A DNA stretch of 24,139 nucleotides from QWPN01 sp044238145 (GCA_044238145.1 JBIIDT010000044.1:1-24139), one strand, 5' to 3'. Numbered from the stretch's first letter, positions 1-7,628 are shown. Numbers and translations: made by a program. Notes: a model not told the origin generated them from the sequence alone.

Positions 1-383
<383 letters not shown>

Positions 384-396
384 GGGAGAGAAAGAT

Positions 397-469
397 TGAC
401 CCCACGGGGATTCGAACCCCGGTTACCGCCGTGAAAGGGCGATGTCCTAGGCCTCTAGACGATGGGGCC
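397..469 (-). tRNA. tRNA-Glu (anticodon UUC)
   Basis: The reverse strand folds into a complete 73-nt cloverleaf. The acceptor stem is GGCCCCA paired with TGGGGTC (one G-U pair). The anticodon arm is TCGCC-CTTTCAC-GGCGG, giving anticodon TTC. The T arm is CGGGG-TTCGAAT-CCCCG, and the discriminator base is A. No CCA is encoded. It lies between csrA and hemH, all on the minus strand. Glutamyl-tRNA is also the precursor of 5-aminolevulinate in the C5 haem pathway, which makes the position directly in front of hemH notable. Confidence 0.97.
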
Positions 470-597
470 GAAGCTGCCGGACGGCCGGCCGCAACGCGAA
501 CATCAAACTACCTGCGCATGACCAGCAGCAAAAGGGGAACCGCATGTCGACGGCAGCCGCAACACCCATGCCGCGCCCGCCAAAGGGCCGCCGAGCG

Positions 598-834
598 TCA
601 GGACGCGGCCGGATCGATCGGCTCGGAGGCGTCGTCGGCTGCGGCGGTCGCAGCCGGGAGATCGGCGGTTTCGCCCCGGGCGATCGCCTCGAACACCTCG
701 CGTCGGTGCACGGGCACGTCCTTGGGCGCCTCGACGCCCAGTCGCACCTTATCGCCACGGATCTCCACAACGACGATCGTGATGTCGTTGTTGATGACGA
801 TGCTCTCGTCTTTTTTCCGCGACAGAACCAGCAT
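598..834 (-). CDS. csrA: CsrA-family mRNA-binding translational regulator (first copy)
   Basis: This encodes a 78-residue CsrA, a small dimer that binds GGA motifs in mRNA leaders and blocks or promotes translation. The protein opens with MLVLSRKKDESIVI and contains IRGDKVRLGVEAP and VPVHRREVFEAI. The arginine of VPVHR corresponds to the RNA-contacting Arg44 of the family. The first 55 or so residues cover the full fold. The last 20 or so are an acidic, alanine-rich tail beyond the usual 61-residue length. The start is set by the family N-terminus and by AGGGA seven bases upstream; longer frames to 887 add non-family sequence. The gene diverges from nuoI and has its own promoter at 887-915. 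A second csrA lies at 23311-23574. Unlike that copy, this one has no adjacent fliW in view. Confidence 0.95.
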   Translation of the reverse strand: MLVLSRKKDESIVINNDITIVVVEIRGDKVRLGVEAPKDVPVHRREVFEAIARGETADLPAATAAADDASEPIDPAAS

Positions 835-886
835 GGCCCATTCCCTGGCGGTGCTGACAGCCGACCGAACTTTCTCAAACCCCCCA

Positions 887-915
887 AAAATAAAAGGTTT
901 TCAGGGGGACGTCAA
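887..915 (-). promoter_or_regulatory. Probable sigma-70 promoter of the first csrA
   Basis: On the minus strand, TTGACG (910-915) is followed after exactly 17 bases by TATTTT (887-892). The stretch around 880-902 is clearly more AT-rich than its surroundings. The expected start lies near 880, leaving a leader of about 45 bases before the csrA ATG at 834. Matches to consensus are 5 of 6 and 4 of 6. No other regulator site can be named. Confidence 0.6.
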
Positions 916-944
916 GCAAATCGCGGGCCCAACGGGCTAAATAT

Positions 945-1074
945 GGCCTGGCACGGCCGTGAAACCCACCATCCGTGCCGGCCGGCCGACCGGAGTTCGC
1001 CACCGGACACCCTGGGCCGCGCGGTGATTCGCGGTCGTGTTCGCGACCGCGGCGGCGGGCCGCGTGCGGCCGCC
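945..1074. repeat. Three inverted repeats in the csrA-nuoI divergent region
   Basis: Three strong dyads lie between the two divergent promoters. First, 945-983: GGCC-T-GGCACGG pairs with CCGTGCC-GGCC (11 pairs, one bulge, 16-base loop). Second, 1030-1051: CGCGGTCG pairs with CGACCGCG (8 pairs, 6-base loop). Third, 1054-1074: nine pairs with one bulged G around a GT loop. All lie upstream of both predicted transcription starts, so they are better read as DNA-level operator or structural sites than as leader RNA structures. None has the T-tract of an intrinsic terminator. High GC raises the chance of accidental dyads. Together with the promoters they account for the otherwise gene-free 835-1174. 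Confidence 0.4.
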
Positions 1075-1085
1075 ACGGCGGAGGC

Positions 1086-1113
1086 TTGTTGGCGCGACGG
1101 GCCTTCCTATACT
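1086..1113 (+). promoter_or_regulatory. Probable sigma-70 promoter of the nuo operon
   Basis: TTGTTG (1086-1091) and TATACT (1108-1113) are separated by 16 bases. The -10 box matches consensus at 5 of 6 positions and is the only good match in this GC-rich stretch; the -35 matches 3 of 6. Transcription would start near 1120, giving a leader of about 55 bases before nuoI. That leader contains two GGA triplets, at 1132-1134 and within the ribosome-binding sequence at 1165-1168. Confidence 0.5.
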
Positions 1114-1174
1114 GGCTTCGCTCGATCGCTCGGACGCCGCCGCTCTCCGGTGGTGCGCCTCGTCAGGACCCTCC

Positions 1175-1702
1175 ATGAAAGCCTGGTTCCGCAACCTGTT
1201 CACCGCCGTGTGGACGGTGCTCGACGGAATGCTCGTCACGCTGCGGGTCTTCGGCAGCACCTACGATCCGAAGCGGCGGACGTTCACCGAGCACTTCGAG
1301 TATCCGGAACTGCCCGCGCCGGTGGCGGCCCGCTACCGCGGCTTCCACCGCTATGACCTCACCACCTGCATCGCCTGCGACCAGTGCGCCAAGGCCTGCC
1401 CCGTCGACTGCATCTACATCGGCAAGGAGCGGGTCGAGGGGGGCAAGGGCTTCCGCGTCAGCGGCTTCGCCATCGACTACTCCAAGTGCATGTTCTGCGC
1501 CCTGTGCGTCGAGCCCTGCCCTGTGGACTGCATCTTCATGGGCTCGACGCTCGACCTCTCCTGCTACAGCCGCGACGGAACGATCGTCGACTACGCCCGG
1601 CTGCCGGTGGAGGTGGCCTGGGGTCGCTCGTCGCTCAATCCCACGGCGGTCGCCGCGTCGAAGGTGATCGTCGATCCCGTCCACGGCGGCCCGAACCAGT
1701 AG
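1175..1702 (+). CDS. nuoI: NADH-quinone oxidoreductase subunit I (2x[4Fe-4S] ferredoxin-like)
   Basis: This 175-residue subunit of the complex I peripheral arm carries the two [4Fe-4S] clusters N6a and N6b, which hand electrons to the N2 cluster of NuoB. Two complete cluster motifs are visible: CIACDQCAKACP (Cys65, 68, 71, 75) and CMFCALCVEPCP (Cys105, 108, 111, 115). An amphipathic N-terminal helix precedes them (MKAWFRNLFTAVWTVLDG). The ATG at 1175 was chosen over the longer frame from 1037 because the family N-terminus begins there and AGGA lies six bases upstream. nuoI is the first gene of the operon, an unusual position, since it normally sits between nuoH and nuoJ. nuoA follows after 16 bases. 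Confidence 0.97.
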   Translation: MKAWFRNLFTAVWTVLDGMLVTLRVFGSTYDPKRRTFTEHFEYPELPAPVAARYRGFHRYDLTTCIACDQCAKACPVDCIYIGKERVEGGKGFRVSGFAIDYSKCMFCALCVEPCPVDCIFMGSTLDLSCYSRDGTIVDYARLPVEVAWGRSSLNPTAVAASKVIVDPVHGGPNQ

Positions 1703-1718
1703 CCCCGCGAGCCCCGCC

Positions 1719-2345
1719 ATGCATCCCGTCCTCATCGCCGGCTACGTCGCCCTGTTCGTCGCGGTGGGGGCGGCGTTCCTCGCCGTGAACCTGCTCGTCG
1801 GCTGGCTGGTGCGGCCGCGGGTGCCGAACACCGAGAAACTCGAGGTCTACGAGTGCGGCGAGCCGACGATCGGTTCGAGCTTCGTGCAGTTCGACCTGCG
1901 GTTCTACGTGGTGGCCCTGCTGTTCATCATCTTCGACGTCGAAGTGGCGCTGTTCTTCCCCTGGGCGACCGTGTTCGGCAAGGCGACCCAACTGGCCGAT
2001 CCGGCCCTGGCGACCGCGACGGCCGATGGCGGTCTGACGCCGGCCGCCGCCGGCCTGTTCCGAGAGCTGGGCGTGGAGCGGCCCGCCGTGCCCGCCGAGG
2101 CCGGCCCGCTGTTTCAGCCGACGCTCGTCGAGGCGCGGGCCATCGAGGCCGCCCGCGGCGAGAAGACGCCGGCCCAGGCCCGCAGCGAATGGTCGGTCGC
2201 CCGGGCGGGCACGCTCCTCGCCCGCACCGCCGTCGTCGACATGGCCGCGTTCTTCGCCATCCTGCTCGTCGGCTTCGCCTACGTCTGGTACCGCGGCGAC
2301 CTCGACTGGGTGCGGGCCGTGTCGACCGAACGCGCCGCGGCCTGA
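1719..2345 (+). CDS. nuoA: NADH-quinone oxidoreductase subunit A with large loop insertion
   Basis: This membrane subunit (ND3 homologue) lies next to the quinone chamber of complex I. It has 208 residues; the family is usually about 120-150. Helix 1 (about residues 5-30) is followed by the conserved loop VYECGEPTIGSS. Its Cys46 corresponds to the redox-sensitive cysteine of the ND3 loop. Helix 2 contains FYVVALLFIIFDVEVALFFPW (acidic residues Asp73 and Glu75). Helix 3 is AAFFAILLVGFAYVWYRG near the C-terminus. Between helices 2 and 3 there are roughly 75 extra, mostly hydrophilic residues (about 92-168). By family topology they would project from the periplasmic face. The next gene is nuoC after 31 bases, where nuoB would be expected. 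Confidence 0.95.
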   Translation: MHPVLIAGYVALFVAVGAAFLAVNLLVGWLVRPRVPNTEKLEVYECGEPTIGSSFVQFDLRFYVVALLFIIFDVEVALFFPWATVFGKATQLADPALATATADGGLTPAAAGLFRELGVERPAVPAEAGPLFQPTLVEARAIEAARGEKTPAQARSEWSVARAGTLLARTAVVDMAAFFAILLVGFAYVWYRGDLDWVRAVSTERAAA

Positions 2346-2376
2346 TCCTTCCCCCGTTCACCGAGCCCTCTCACCG

Positions 2377-2907
2377 ATGCGCGGCCCTTCCTTCCTCGAA
2401 CAGCTCTCCGAAGCCCTGCCCGGCGCGGTCGTCGGCCAGAACCTCGCGGCCCTCGATCCGTGGGTCGAGGTGGCCCCGGAACGGATCGCCGACGTCTGCC
2501 ACTGGCTGAAGGCCAAGAGCCCGGTGCGGTTCGATTCGCTCGAGTGCCTGACCGCCGTCGACTGGTTCGAGCCCGACCCGAAGAAGGCCGCCAAGAACGC
2601 CTGGCAGCCGCACGTCGAGATGGTCTATCACCTGTGGAGCACCGCCTCGCGGGCGAGCCTCGTGCTGAAGTGCAAGCTGCCGCGCTGGCGCGGCGACGTG
2701 CCCGGGCAGCTGCCGGAGATTCCCAGCGTGACCGGCGTATGGCGGACGGCGGATTGGCACGAGCGGGAGGTCTACGATCTCTCGGGCGTCGTGTTCACCG
2801 GCCACCCCGACCTGCGGCGGATCCTCTGCCCGGAGGACTGGGAGGGCCATCCGCTCCGCAAGGACTACGAACAGCCGCTCGAATACCACGGGATCAGGGG
2901 TAGGTAG
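2377..2907 (+). CDS. nuoC: NADH-quinone oxidoreductase subunit C
   Basis: This 176-residue peripheral-arm subunit (30-kDa subunit family) packs against NuoD and helps form the quinone-reducing module. The family signature is complete near the C-terminus: WHEREVYDLSGVVFTGHPDL followed by RRILCPEDWEGHPLRKDY. The N-terminal half carries the usual alpha/beta fold with LECLTAVDWFEP and LVLKCKLPR. It is not fused to NuoD, unlike the E. coli protein. Its stop codon is two bases before the nuoD ATG, so the two are probably translationally coupled. nuoB is absent upstream. Confidence 0.96.
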   Translation: MRGPSFLEQLSEALPGAVVGQNLAALDPWVEVAPERIADVCHWLKAKSPVRFDSLECLTAVDWFEPDPKKAAKNAWQPHVEMVYHLWSTASRASLVLKCKLPRWRGDVPGQLPEIPSVTGVWRTADWHEREVYDLSGVVFTGHPDLRRILCPEDWEGHPLRKDYEQPLEYHGIRGR

Positions 2908-2909
2908 CC

Positions 2910-4118
2910 ATGTCGCAACTGATCGACGACGATCCCCGGATCATCGAGTTCGACGTTCGCACCGACGAGATGCTCGTCAACATGGGGCCGCAGCACCCGA
3001 GCACCCACGGGGTGCTCCGGCTCGTGCTCCGCACCGACGGCGAGGTGGTGTCGGAAGTCGAGCCGCACATCGGCTACCTGCATCGCTGCGCTGAGAAGAT
3101 CGGCGAGAACCTCACCGCCCGGCAGTGGATCCCCTACACCGACCGGATGGACTACCTGGCCGCGATGAACATGAACCTCGGCTGGGCCCTGGCCGTCGAG
3201 AAGCTCATGAAGTACGAGGTCAGTGAGAAGGCCCGGCACCTGCGCGTGCTGATCTGCGAGCTGGGCCGGATCGCGAGCCACCTCGTGGGCATGGGGGCCT
3301 ACGGCCTGGACCTCGGCACGTTCAGCCCCTTCCTCTACGCCTTCCGCGAGCGGGAGAAGATCCTCGACCTGTTCGAGGAGGCCTGCGGCGCACGGCTGAC
3401 CTACAGCTACATCACCGTCGGCGGCCTGACGGCCGACCTGCCGCCGGGCTGGCTGGCGAAGTGCGAGGCCTTCCTCGACCAGTTCGAGCCGATCATCAAG
3501 GAATACCACGCCCTGCTCACGACCAACGCGATCTTCGTGAAGCGGACGGCCGCCATCGGCGTGCTGTCGCCGGCCATGGCGATCGACTACGGCTGCTCGG
3601 GCCCCGTGCTCCGCGGCAGCGGCGTCGACCAGGACATGCGGCGGGACGGCGAGGCGATCTACACCGGCATGTACGACGGCTACGCCTTCGAGGTGGCCGT
3701 GATGAAGGACGGCCACTATCCCCGCGACCACGAGTATCCGCCCGTGCCCGTCGACGCCGTGCTCGGCGACTGCTGGCACCGGTTCTTCGTGCGGATGCTG
3801 GAGGTGGTGCAGTCGATGGACCTCGTGCGGCAGTCGATCGACCGCTACTCGGCCTGCAAGGGGACGATCGGCGAGCCGCTCAAGCTCACGGAGAAGATTC
3901 CGACCGGCGACGCCTACCTCGAGACCGAGGCGCCGAAGGGGCAGATGGGCTTCTACCTCGTCAGCGACGGCACCGCGATTCCGTGGCGGGTCCGGGCCCG
4001 GTCGAGCTCGTTCTCGAACCTCTCGGTGGCGCCGGAGCTGTGCCGCGGCTGCCTGATAGCCGACGTGCCTGCGATCGTGGGCAGCCTCGACATCGTGATG
4101 GGTGAGATCGACCGCTAG
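2910..4118 (+). CDS. nuoD: NADH-quinone oxidoreductase subunit D (49-kDa subunit)
   Basis: This 402-residue subunit, related to the large subunit of [NiFe] hydrogenases, forms one wall of the quinone-binding pocket together with NuoB. Hallmarks are NMGPQHPSTHGVLRLVLRTDGE near the start, EPHIGYLHR, DRMDYLAAMNMN, the FSPFLYAFREREKILDLFE block, TYSYITVGGLTADLP and the C-terminal DIVMGEIDR. His33 (in STHG) and Tyr82 (in DRMDY) correspond to the quinone-head-group contacts known from Thermus NuoD/Nqo4. Length is normal for an unfused NuoD. The ATG is preceded by AGGGG about seven bases upstream. It is followed by 190 bases without a gene and then by an unrelated hydrolase, which interrupts the operon. 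Confidence 0.97.
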   Translation: MSQLIDDDPRIIEFDVRTDEMLVNMGPQHPSTHGVLRLVLRTDGEVVSEVEPHIGYLHRCAEKIGENLTARQWIPYTDRMDYLAAMNMNLGWALAVEKLMKYEVSEKARHLRVLICELGRIASHLVGMGAYGLDLGTFSPFLYAFREREKILDLFEEACGARLTYSYITVGGLTADLPPGWLAKCEAFLDQFEPIIKEYHALLTTNAIFVKRTAAIGVLSPAMAIDYGCSGPVLRGSGVDQDMRRDGEAIYTGMYDGYAFEVAVMKDGHYPRDHEYPPVPVDAVLGDCWHRFFVRMLEVVQSMDLVRQSIDRYSACKGTIGEPLKLTEKIPTGDAYLETEAPKGQMGFYLVSDGTAIPWRVRARSSSFSNLSVAPELCRGCLIADVPAIVGSLDIVMGEIDR

Positions 4119-4308
4119 TCCGCGGCTGGGGCGGGCGGGTCGACGCGAGCGACACGGCGTGGGGGCGGCATGAGTTGCGTCGCTGGCGGAGGACCGCCAC
4201 GCTCCGCATCCTCACGCCGACCCCCGCGCCTTCCCGTTCGGAGGGACAACTGAGTCCCAGCGAGTCAGGCCGCGGCGTCGCGGTCGTGGACAGAATGAGG
4301 GGTGCGAG

Positions 4309-5544
4309 ATGATGCGGGTCGCCGTGGTGATGGCGTTCGTGGGTGCGGTGGCCGGTGCGGCTGCGGCGGAGGAGCCGGTGGTGCAGCAGCGGGAGAACAT
4401 GCTCGGGGCGTACGGCCCGTGGGTGGCCGAGAAGGTGCTTGGCGACGGGCCGGCGCGGATGTCGCTACGGTCGGGTACGTGGGCGTCGACGGATGCCTGG
4501 CGGCAGGCGGGGCGGGCGCGGGTGCACGAACGGATGATGCCCGTCGACCTCGGCGGGCGGCCCGAGGTGCGGGTGGAGGCCAGCGGCGAGTTCGACGGGT
4601 TGTCGTTCGAGCGACTGTCGTGGCAGCTGCCGACCGGGCCACGGACGGAGGCCGTGTTCCTCAAGCCAGCCGGCGCCACGGGCCGGCTGCCCGCGGTGAT
4701 CGCGATGCACGACCACGGCGGCAACAAGTTCCTCGGCTGGCGGAAGATCGCCCGCGTCGAGGAAGACATGCCGCAGATCGTCGCGGCCCACCAGGAGCAC
4801 TACTACGAGGGGGCGGCCTGGGCCAACGAGCTCGCCCGGCGGGGCTACGCGGTGCTCGTGCCCGACGCATTCCTCTTCGGGAGCCGTCGCGTGCGAGCGG
4901 CTGACGTGCCCGCCAAGATTCGCATGCAGGCGACCGATCCGGAGATCGGCGACGCCGAGGCGGTCCAGGCGTATAACGCCTTCGCGGGGCAGCACGAGCA
5001 CATCGTGGCTAAGAGCCTGTTCAGCGCCGGCACCACCTGGCCCGGCGTGTTCGTCACCGAGGACCAGCGGGCGCTCGACGTGCTCTGCGACCGGCCGGAC
5101 GTCGATCCGGAACGGGTCGGTGCCTGCGGTCTCTCGGGGGGCGGGCTGCGGACCGTGTACCTCGGCGGTCTCGACGATCGGATCCGCTGTGCCGTGCCGG
5201 TGGGATTCATGACGACCTGGCGCGATCTCGTCCTCAACCGCACGTTCACGCATACCTGGATGACCTACGTGCCGGGGCTGCCCCGCGACCTCGACTTTCC
5301 GGAAATCCTCGCGTTGCGGGCGCCCGCCGCCACGCTCGTGCTCAACTGCACCGAGGACCAGCTGTTCACGCTTCCCGAGATGCAGCGGGCGGACCGCATG
5401 CTGCGGGAGACGTTCGAGCGGGCCGGGGCCGCCGACCGGTACCGCGGCAGCTTCCACCCCGGTCCACACAAGTTCGACCGAGCGATGCAGAAGGAGGCGT
5501 TCGAGTGGTTCGACCGGCACCTCCAGCCGGCGGGGCAACGGTAG
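4309..5544 (+). CDS. Secreted alpha/beta hydrolase inserted in the nuo operon
   Basis: This predicts a 411-residue exported hydrolase of the dienelactone hydrolase / acetyl-xylan esterase / prolyl-oligopeptidase-like group. The first 20 residues form a signal peptide ending in an alanine run (VGAVAGAAAA). The nucleophile elbow is GLSGGG with Ser276. The acid is probably Asp350 in CTEDQLF and the base His387 in GPHKFDR. A HDHGGNK motif at 134-140 fits the oxyanion-hole strand. An ATG at 4312 is an equally possible start; GAGGGG lies a few bases upstream. The substrate cannot be read from the sequence; esterified polysaccharide is a reasonable guess. It has no known role in complex I. It is flanked by unusually long gaps of 190 and 153 bases in an otherwise compact operon, which suggests later insertion. 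The preceding gap shows only a weak ggcgg/ccgcc dyad. Confidence 0.85.
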   Translation: MMRVAVVMAFVGAVAGAAAAEEPVVQQRENMLGAYGPWVAEKVLGDGPARMSLRSGTWASTDAWRQAGRARVHERMMPVDLGGRPEVRVEASGEFDGLSFERLSWQLPTGPRTEAVFLKPAGATGRLPAVIAMHDHGGNKFLGWRKIARVEEDMPQIVAAHQEHYYEGAAWANELARRGYAVLVPDAFLFGSRRVRAADVPAKIRMQATDPEIGDAEAVQAYNAFAGQHEHIVAKSLFSAGTTWPGVFVTEDQRALDVLCDRPDVDPERVGACGLSGGGLRTVYLGGLDDRIRCAVPVGFMTTWRDLVLNRTFTHTWMTYVPGLPRDLDFPEILALRAPAATLVLNCTEDQLFTLPEMQRADRMLRETFERAGAADRYRGSFHPGPHKFDRAMQKEAFEWFDRHLQPAGQR

Positions 5545-5553
5545 CCTGCGCCC

Positions 5554-5657
5554 CGGTTTTTCCCGGCCCGTGGGCCCCTGCCACTTGTGAATTGCCCGCC
5601 CATCGGGCAAACTTCGTGCGAATTTTCACGAAGTGGGTTCCCGCCCGGGAAAACCCG
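5554..5657 (+). promoter_or_regulatory. Multi-hairpin structured element between hydrolase gene and nuoH
   Basis: The region can form a closed multibranch structure. The outer stem pairs 5554-5566 with 5645-5657 (12 of 13 positions). Inside are GGCCC/GGGCC (5565-5576, competing with the base of the outer stem), TTGCCCG/CGGGCAA (5592-5610, 7 pairs, 5-base loop) and ACTTCGTG/CACGAAGT (5611-5634, 8 pairs, 8-base loop). An alternative pairing joins CCACTTGTGAA (5581-5591) to TTCAC-G-AAGTGG (5625-5636), which excludes the last hairpin. A further local hairpin, GGGTTCCC/GGGAA..CCC (5635-5656), competes with the outer stem. It may be a terminator for the hydrolase gene, an operator cluster or a regulatory leader for nuoH. 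It matches no riboswitch class I recognise. Confidence 0.45.
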
Positions 5658-5697
5658 CGTTTCGCCCGTCCCCGCTGGTGGCTCGCGACGCCTTCCG

Positions 5698-6906
5698 ATG
5701 GCTGACTTTCTGATCAACTCGGTAGGGCTGCCCGGCTGGCTGGCCTGGACGCTCACGGCCGTCGTGGCCGCCGTGCTGATCCTGAACGTGATCGCCGGCG
5801 GGGCCCTCGTCTTCATTTGGGCCGAGCGGAAGATCGCCGCCCGGATCCAGGACCGCCTCGGCCCCACCCGCACGGGCGGCCGGTTCGGCTGGCTGCAGTC
5901 GCTCGCCGACGGCCTCAAGCTCCTCGCCAAGGAGGACCTGATGCCCGAGGGGGCCGACGGGATGCTGTTTCGACTCGCCCCCTACGTCAGCTTCTGCGCC
6001 TCGTTCTGCGCGTTCATCGCCCTGCCCTTCGCCTTCGACTTCGTCGGCTGCCGGCTCAACGCGGCCGTGTTCTTCGTGGTCGCGGTGCTCGGCCTCGAGG
6101 TGTTCGGCGTGATCCTGGCCGGCTACGCGTCGGCCTCGAAGTGGTCGCTGTTCGGGGCCATGCGCGAGGCGGCCCAGGTCGTCAGCTACGAGGTGCCGCT
6201 GGGCATGTGCGTGGTGGTGCCGGTGATGCTCGCCGGCAGCATGGACCTGGTGACGATCGCCGAGAAGCAGGCAGGCTGGCTCACCAACTGGTACCTGTTC
6301 CACGACCCGTTCACGTTCGTGATCTTCTGGGTCTACGTGACCTGCGCCGTCGCGAGCGTGAACCGCGCCCCCTTCGACCTGGCCGAGGCCGAGAGCGAAC
6401 TCGTGGCCGGCTTCCACACCGAATACTCCGGCCTCCGCTGGAGCTACTTCTTCATGGCCGAATACGGCTCGATGTTCCTCGTCAGCGCGCTGGCGGCCGT
6501 GCTGTTCATGGGCGGCTGGAACGGACCGATCCCCGTGGCGAAGCTCCTCGGCCTCTCGGCCGGCACGGGCGACACCGCCGGCTACCTCGTGCGGCTGCTG
6601 GGGATGGTCAACCTGCTGGGCAAGGCGACGCTCGGCGTGCTCGTCATGATGTGGGTCCGCTGGACGTTGCCGCGGCTGCGGATCGACCAGGTGATGACCA
6701 CCTGCCTCAAGTACTGCACGCCGCTGGCGGCCGCGATGTTCGCCGGCGTGATGCTCTGGCAGCTCGCGCTGCCGGGCGGCCTCGTCCGCGGCCTGTCCCG
6801 GCCGGCGGGCGAGATCCGCGAGGGCTGGCTGGAGGGTCCGGGAGGCAAGGCCGCGGCGCAGCCTCCAGCCGACGCCGGGCCGAAGGTGGCGGAGGTGGGC
6901 CGATGA
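5698..6906 (+). CDS. nuoH: NADH-quinone oxidoreductase subunit H
   Basis: This 402-residue membrane subunit (ND1 homologue) joins the peripheral and membrane arms of complex I and forms the entry to the quinone tunnel. Family motifs are AERKIAARIQDRLGPTRTGG near residue 45, the DGLKLLAKED segment, and NRAPFDLAEAESELVAGFHT followed by EYSGLRWSYFF. The acidic residues of the last block lie in the loop central to quinone chemistry. About eight hydrophobic helices are visible. The last 40 or so residues are a hydrophilic, proline- and glycine-rich extension. The ATG at 5698 gives the family N-terminus, but there is no Shine-Dalgarno sequence in front of it. The leader upstream is highly structured. 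The stop overlaps the nuoJ start by four bases (ATGA). Confidence 0.96.
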   Translation: MADFLINSVGLPGWLAWTLTAVVAAVLILNVIAGGALVFIWAERKIAARIQDRLGPTRTGGRFGWLQSLADGLKLLAKEDLMPEGADGMLFRLAPYVSFCASFCAFIALPFAFDFVGCRLNAAVFFVVAVLGLEVFGVILAGYASASKWSLFGAMREAAQVVSYEVPLGMCVVVPVMLAGSMDLVTIAEKQAGWLTNWYLFHDPFTFVIFWVYVTCAVASVNRAPFDLAEAESELVAGFHTEYSGLRWSYFFMAEYGSMFLVSALAAVLFMGGWNGPIPVAKLLGLSAGTGDTAGYLVRLLGMVNLLGKATLGVLVMMWVRWTLPRLRIDQVMTTCLKYCTPLAAAMFAGVMLWQLALPGGLVRGLSRPAGEIREGWLEGPGGKAAAQPPADAGPKVAEVGR

Positions 6907-7628
6907 GCGGCATGCTCGCCGAGATCGTGCCCCTCGCGCTGCCGCTGGCCGCGATCAACTGGCACTCCTTCTTCTTCCTACTCTTCGCCGCGGTGGCGTG
7001 TGGCTGTGCGATCGCGGTCGTGCTCGCCGACAACGTCGTGCGGATGGCCCTGTATCTCGTGCTGTCGCTGGGCGCCACGGCCGGCCTGTTCTTCCTCGCC
7101 GGCGCCGAGTTCGTGGGGGCGATGCAGCTCATGATCTACGTCGGCGGCACGCTCGTGCTGCTCGTGTTCGGCGTGATGCTCACGGCCCAGGCGCCGTTCG
7201 TGACGATCCGCACGACCACCGGCGACCGGATCCTGGCGGGCGTGGTGGGCACGGCCCTGCTGGCCGTGCTTCTCCAGTCGGCCTTCTCGGTGCCCGCCTG
7301 GCGGAAGCCCGCCGCCGGCACCGTGACGGCCCCGGCCGCGACCCCGATCGGCATGGCCCTGCTCGGCGTGCGGGTCGACGAGCCGGCCGCCGGTGCGGCG
7401 GCCGCCCCGGTTCGCAGCGGCTACCTGCTCCCCTTCGAGATCGTGTCGGTCCACCTCCTCGTGGTCCTCGTCGGGGCGGCCTACCTCGCCCGCGCGAAGA
7501 AGCGCAGGACACCGCGGGCGATCGAGGTGGCCGCGTCGGTCGAGCCACCCGTCTCGGTCGCGGAACACGCGGCCGTCGGCCGGCAGACGGGGCGGGCGAC
7601 CTCGGTGCTCTCGGGAGGAAGGCCATGA
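6903..7628 (+). CDS. nuoJ: NADH-quinone oxidoreductase subunit J
   Basis: This 241-residue membrane subunit (ND6 homologue) contributes the helix with a pi-bulge that links quinone reduction to proton pumping. The conserved core is seen in NVVRMALYLVLSLGATAGLF and FVGAMQLMIYVGGTLVLLVF, the latter being the family signature in helix 3. A later helix matches LLPFEIVSVHLLVVLVGAAY. Compared with E. coli NuoJ (about 184 residues) it has a longer alanine/proline-rich loop near residues 130-165. It also has a basic, hydrophilic C-terminal tail of about 40 residues. It overlaps nuoH and nuoK by four bases on each side, so the three are translationally coupled. Confidence 0.95.
   Translation: MSGMLAEIVPLALPLAAINWHSFFFLLFAAVACGCAIAVVLADNVVRMALYLVLSLGATAGLFFLAGAEFVGAMQLMIYVGGTLVLLVFGVMLTAQAPFVTIRTTTGDRILAGVVGTALLAVLLQSAFSVPAWRKPAAGTVTAPAATPIGMALLGVRVDEPAAGAAAAPVRSGYLLPFEIVSVHLLVVLVGAAYLARAKKRRTPRAIEVAASVEPPVSVAEHAAVGRQTGRATSVLSGGRP

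Noticed and set aside
480..597. Terminator or promoter between csrA and tRNA-Glu
   Set aside because: A weak GC dyad near 588-596 and a TTGCTG/TAGTTT pair with 15-base spacing were seen, but neither is good enough to call.
949..966. Possible sigma-54 promoter (TGGCAC at 949-954)
   Set aside because: The downstream -12 GC element with a TTGC-type sequence is missing, and TGGCAC is part of an inverted repeat.
1037..1174. N-terminal extension of NuoI to an upstream start
   Set aside because: The extra 46 residues are non-family and overlap the predicted promoter; the family N-terminus starts at 1175.
544..1356. Plus-strand open frame across csrA and the csrA-nuoI spacer
   Set aside because: It is antisense to a clear csrA and out of frame with nuoI; the product has no recognisable features.
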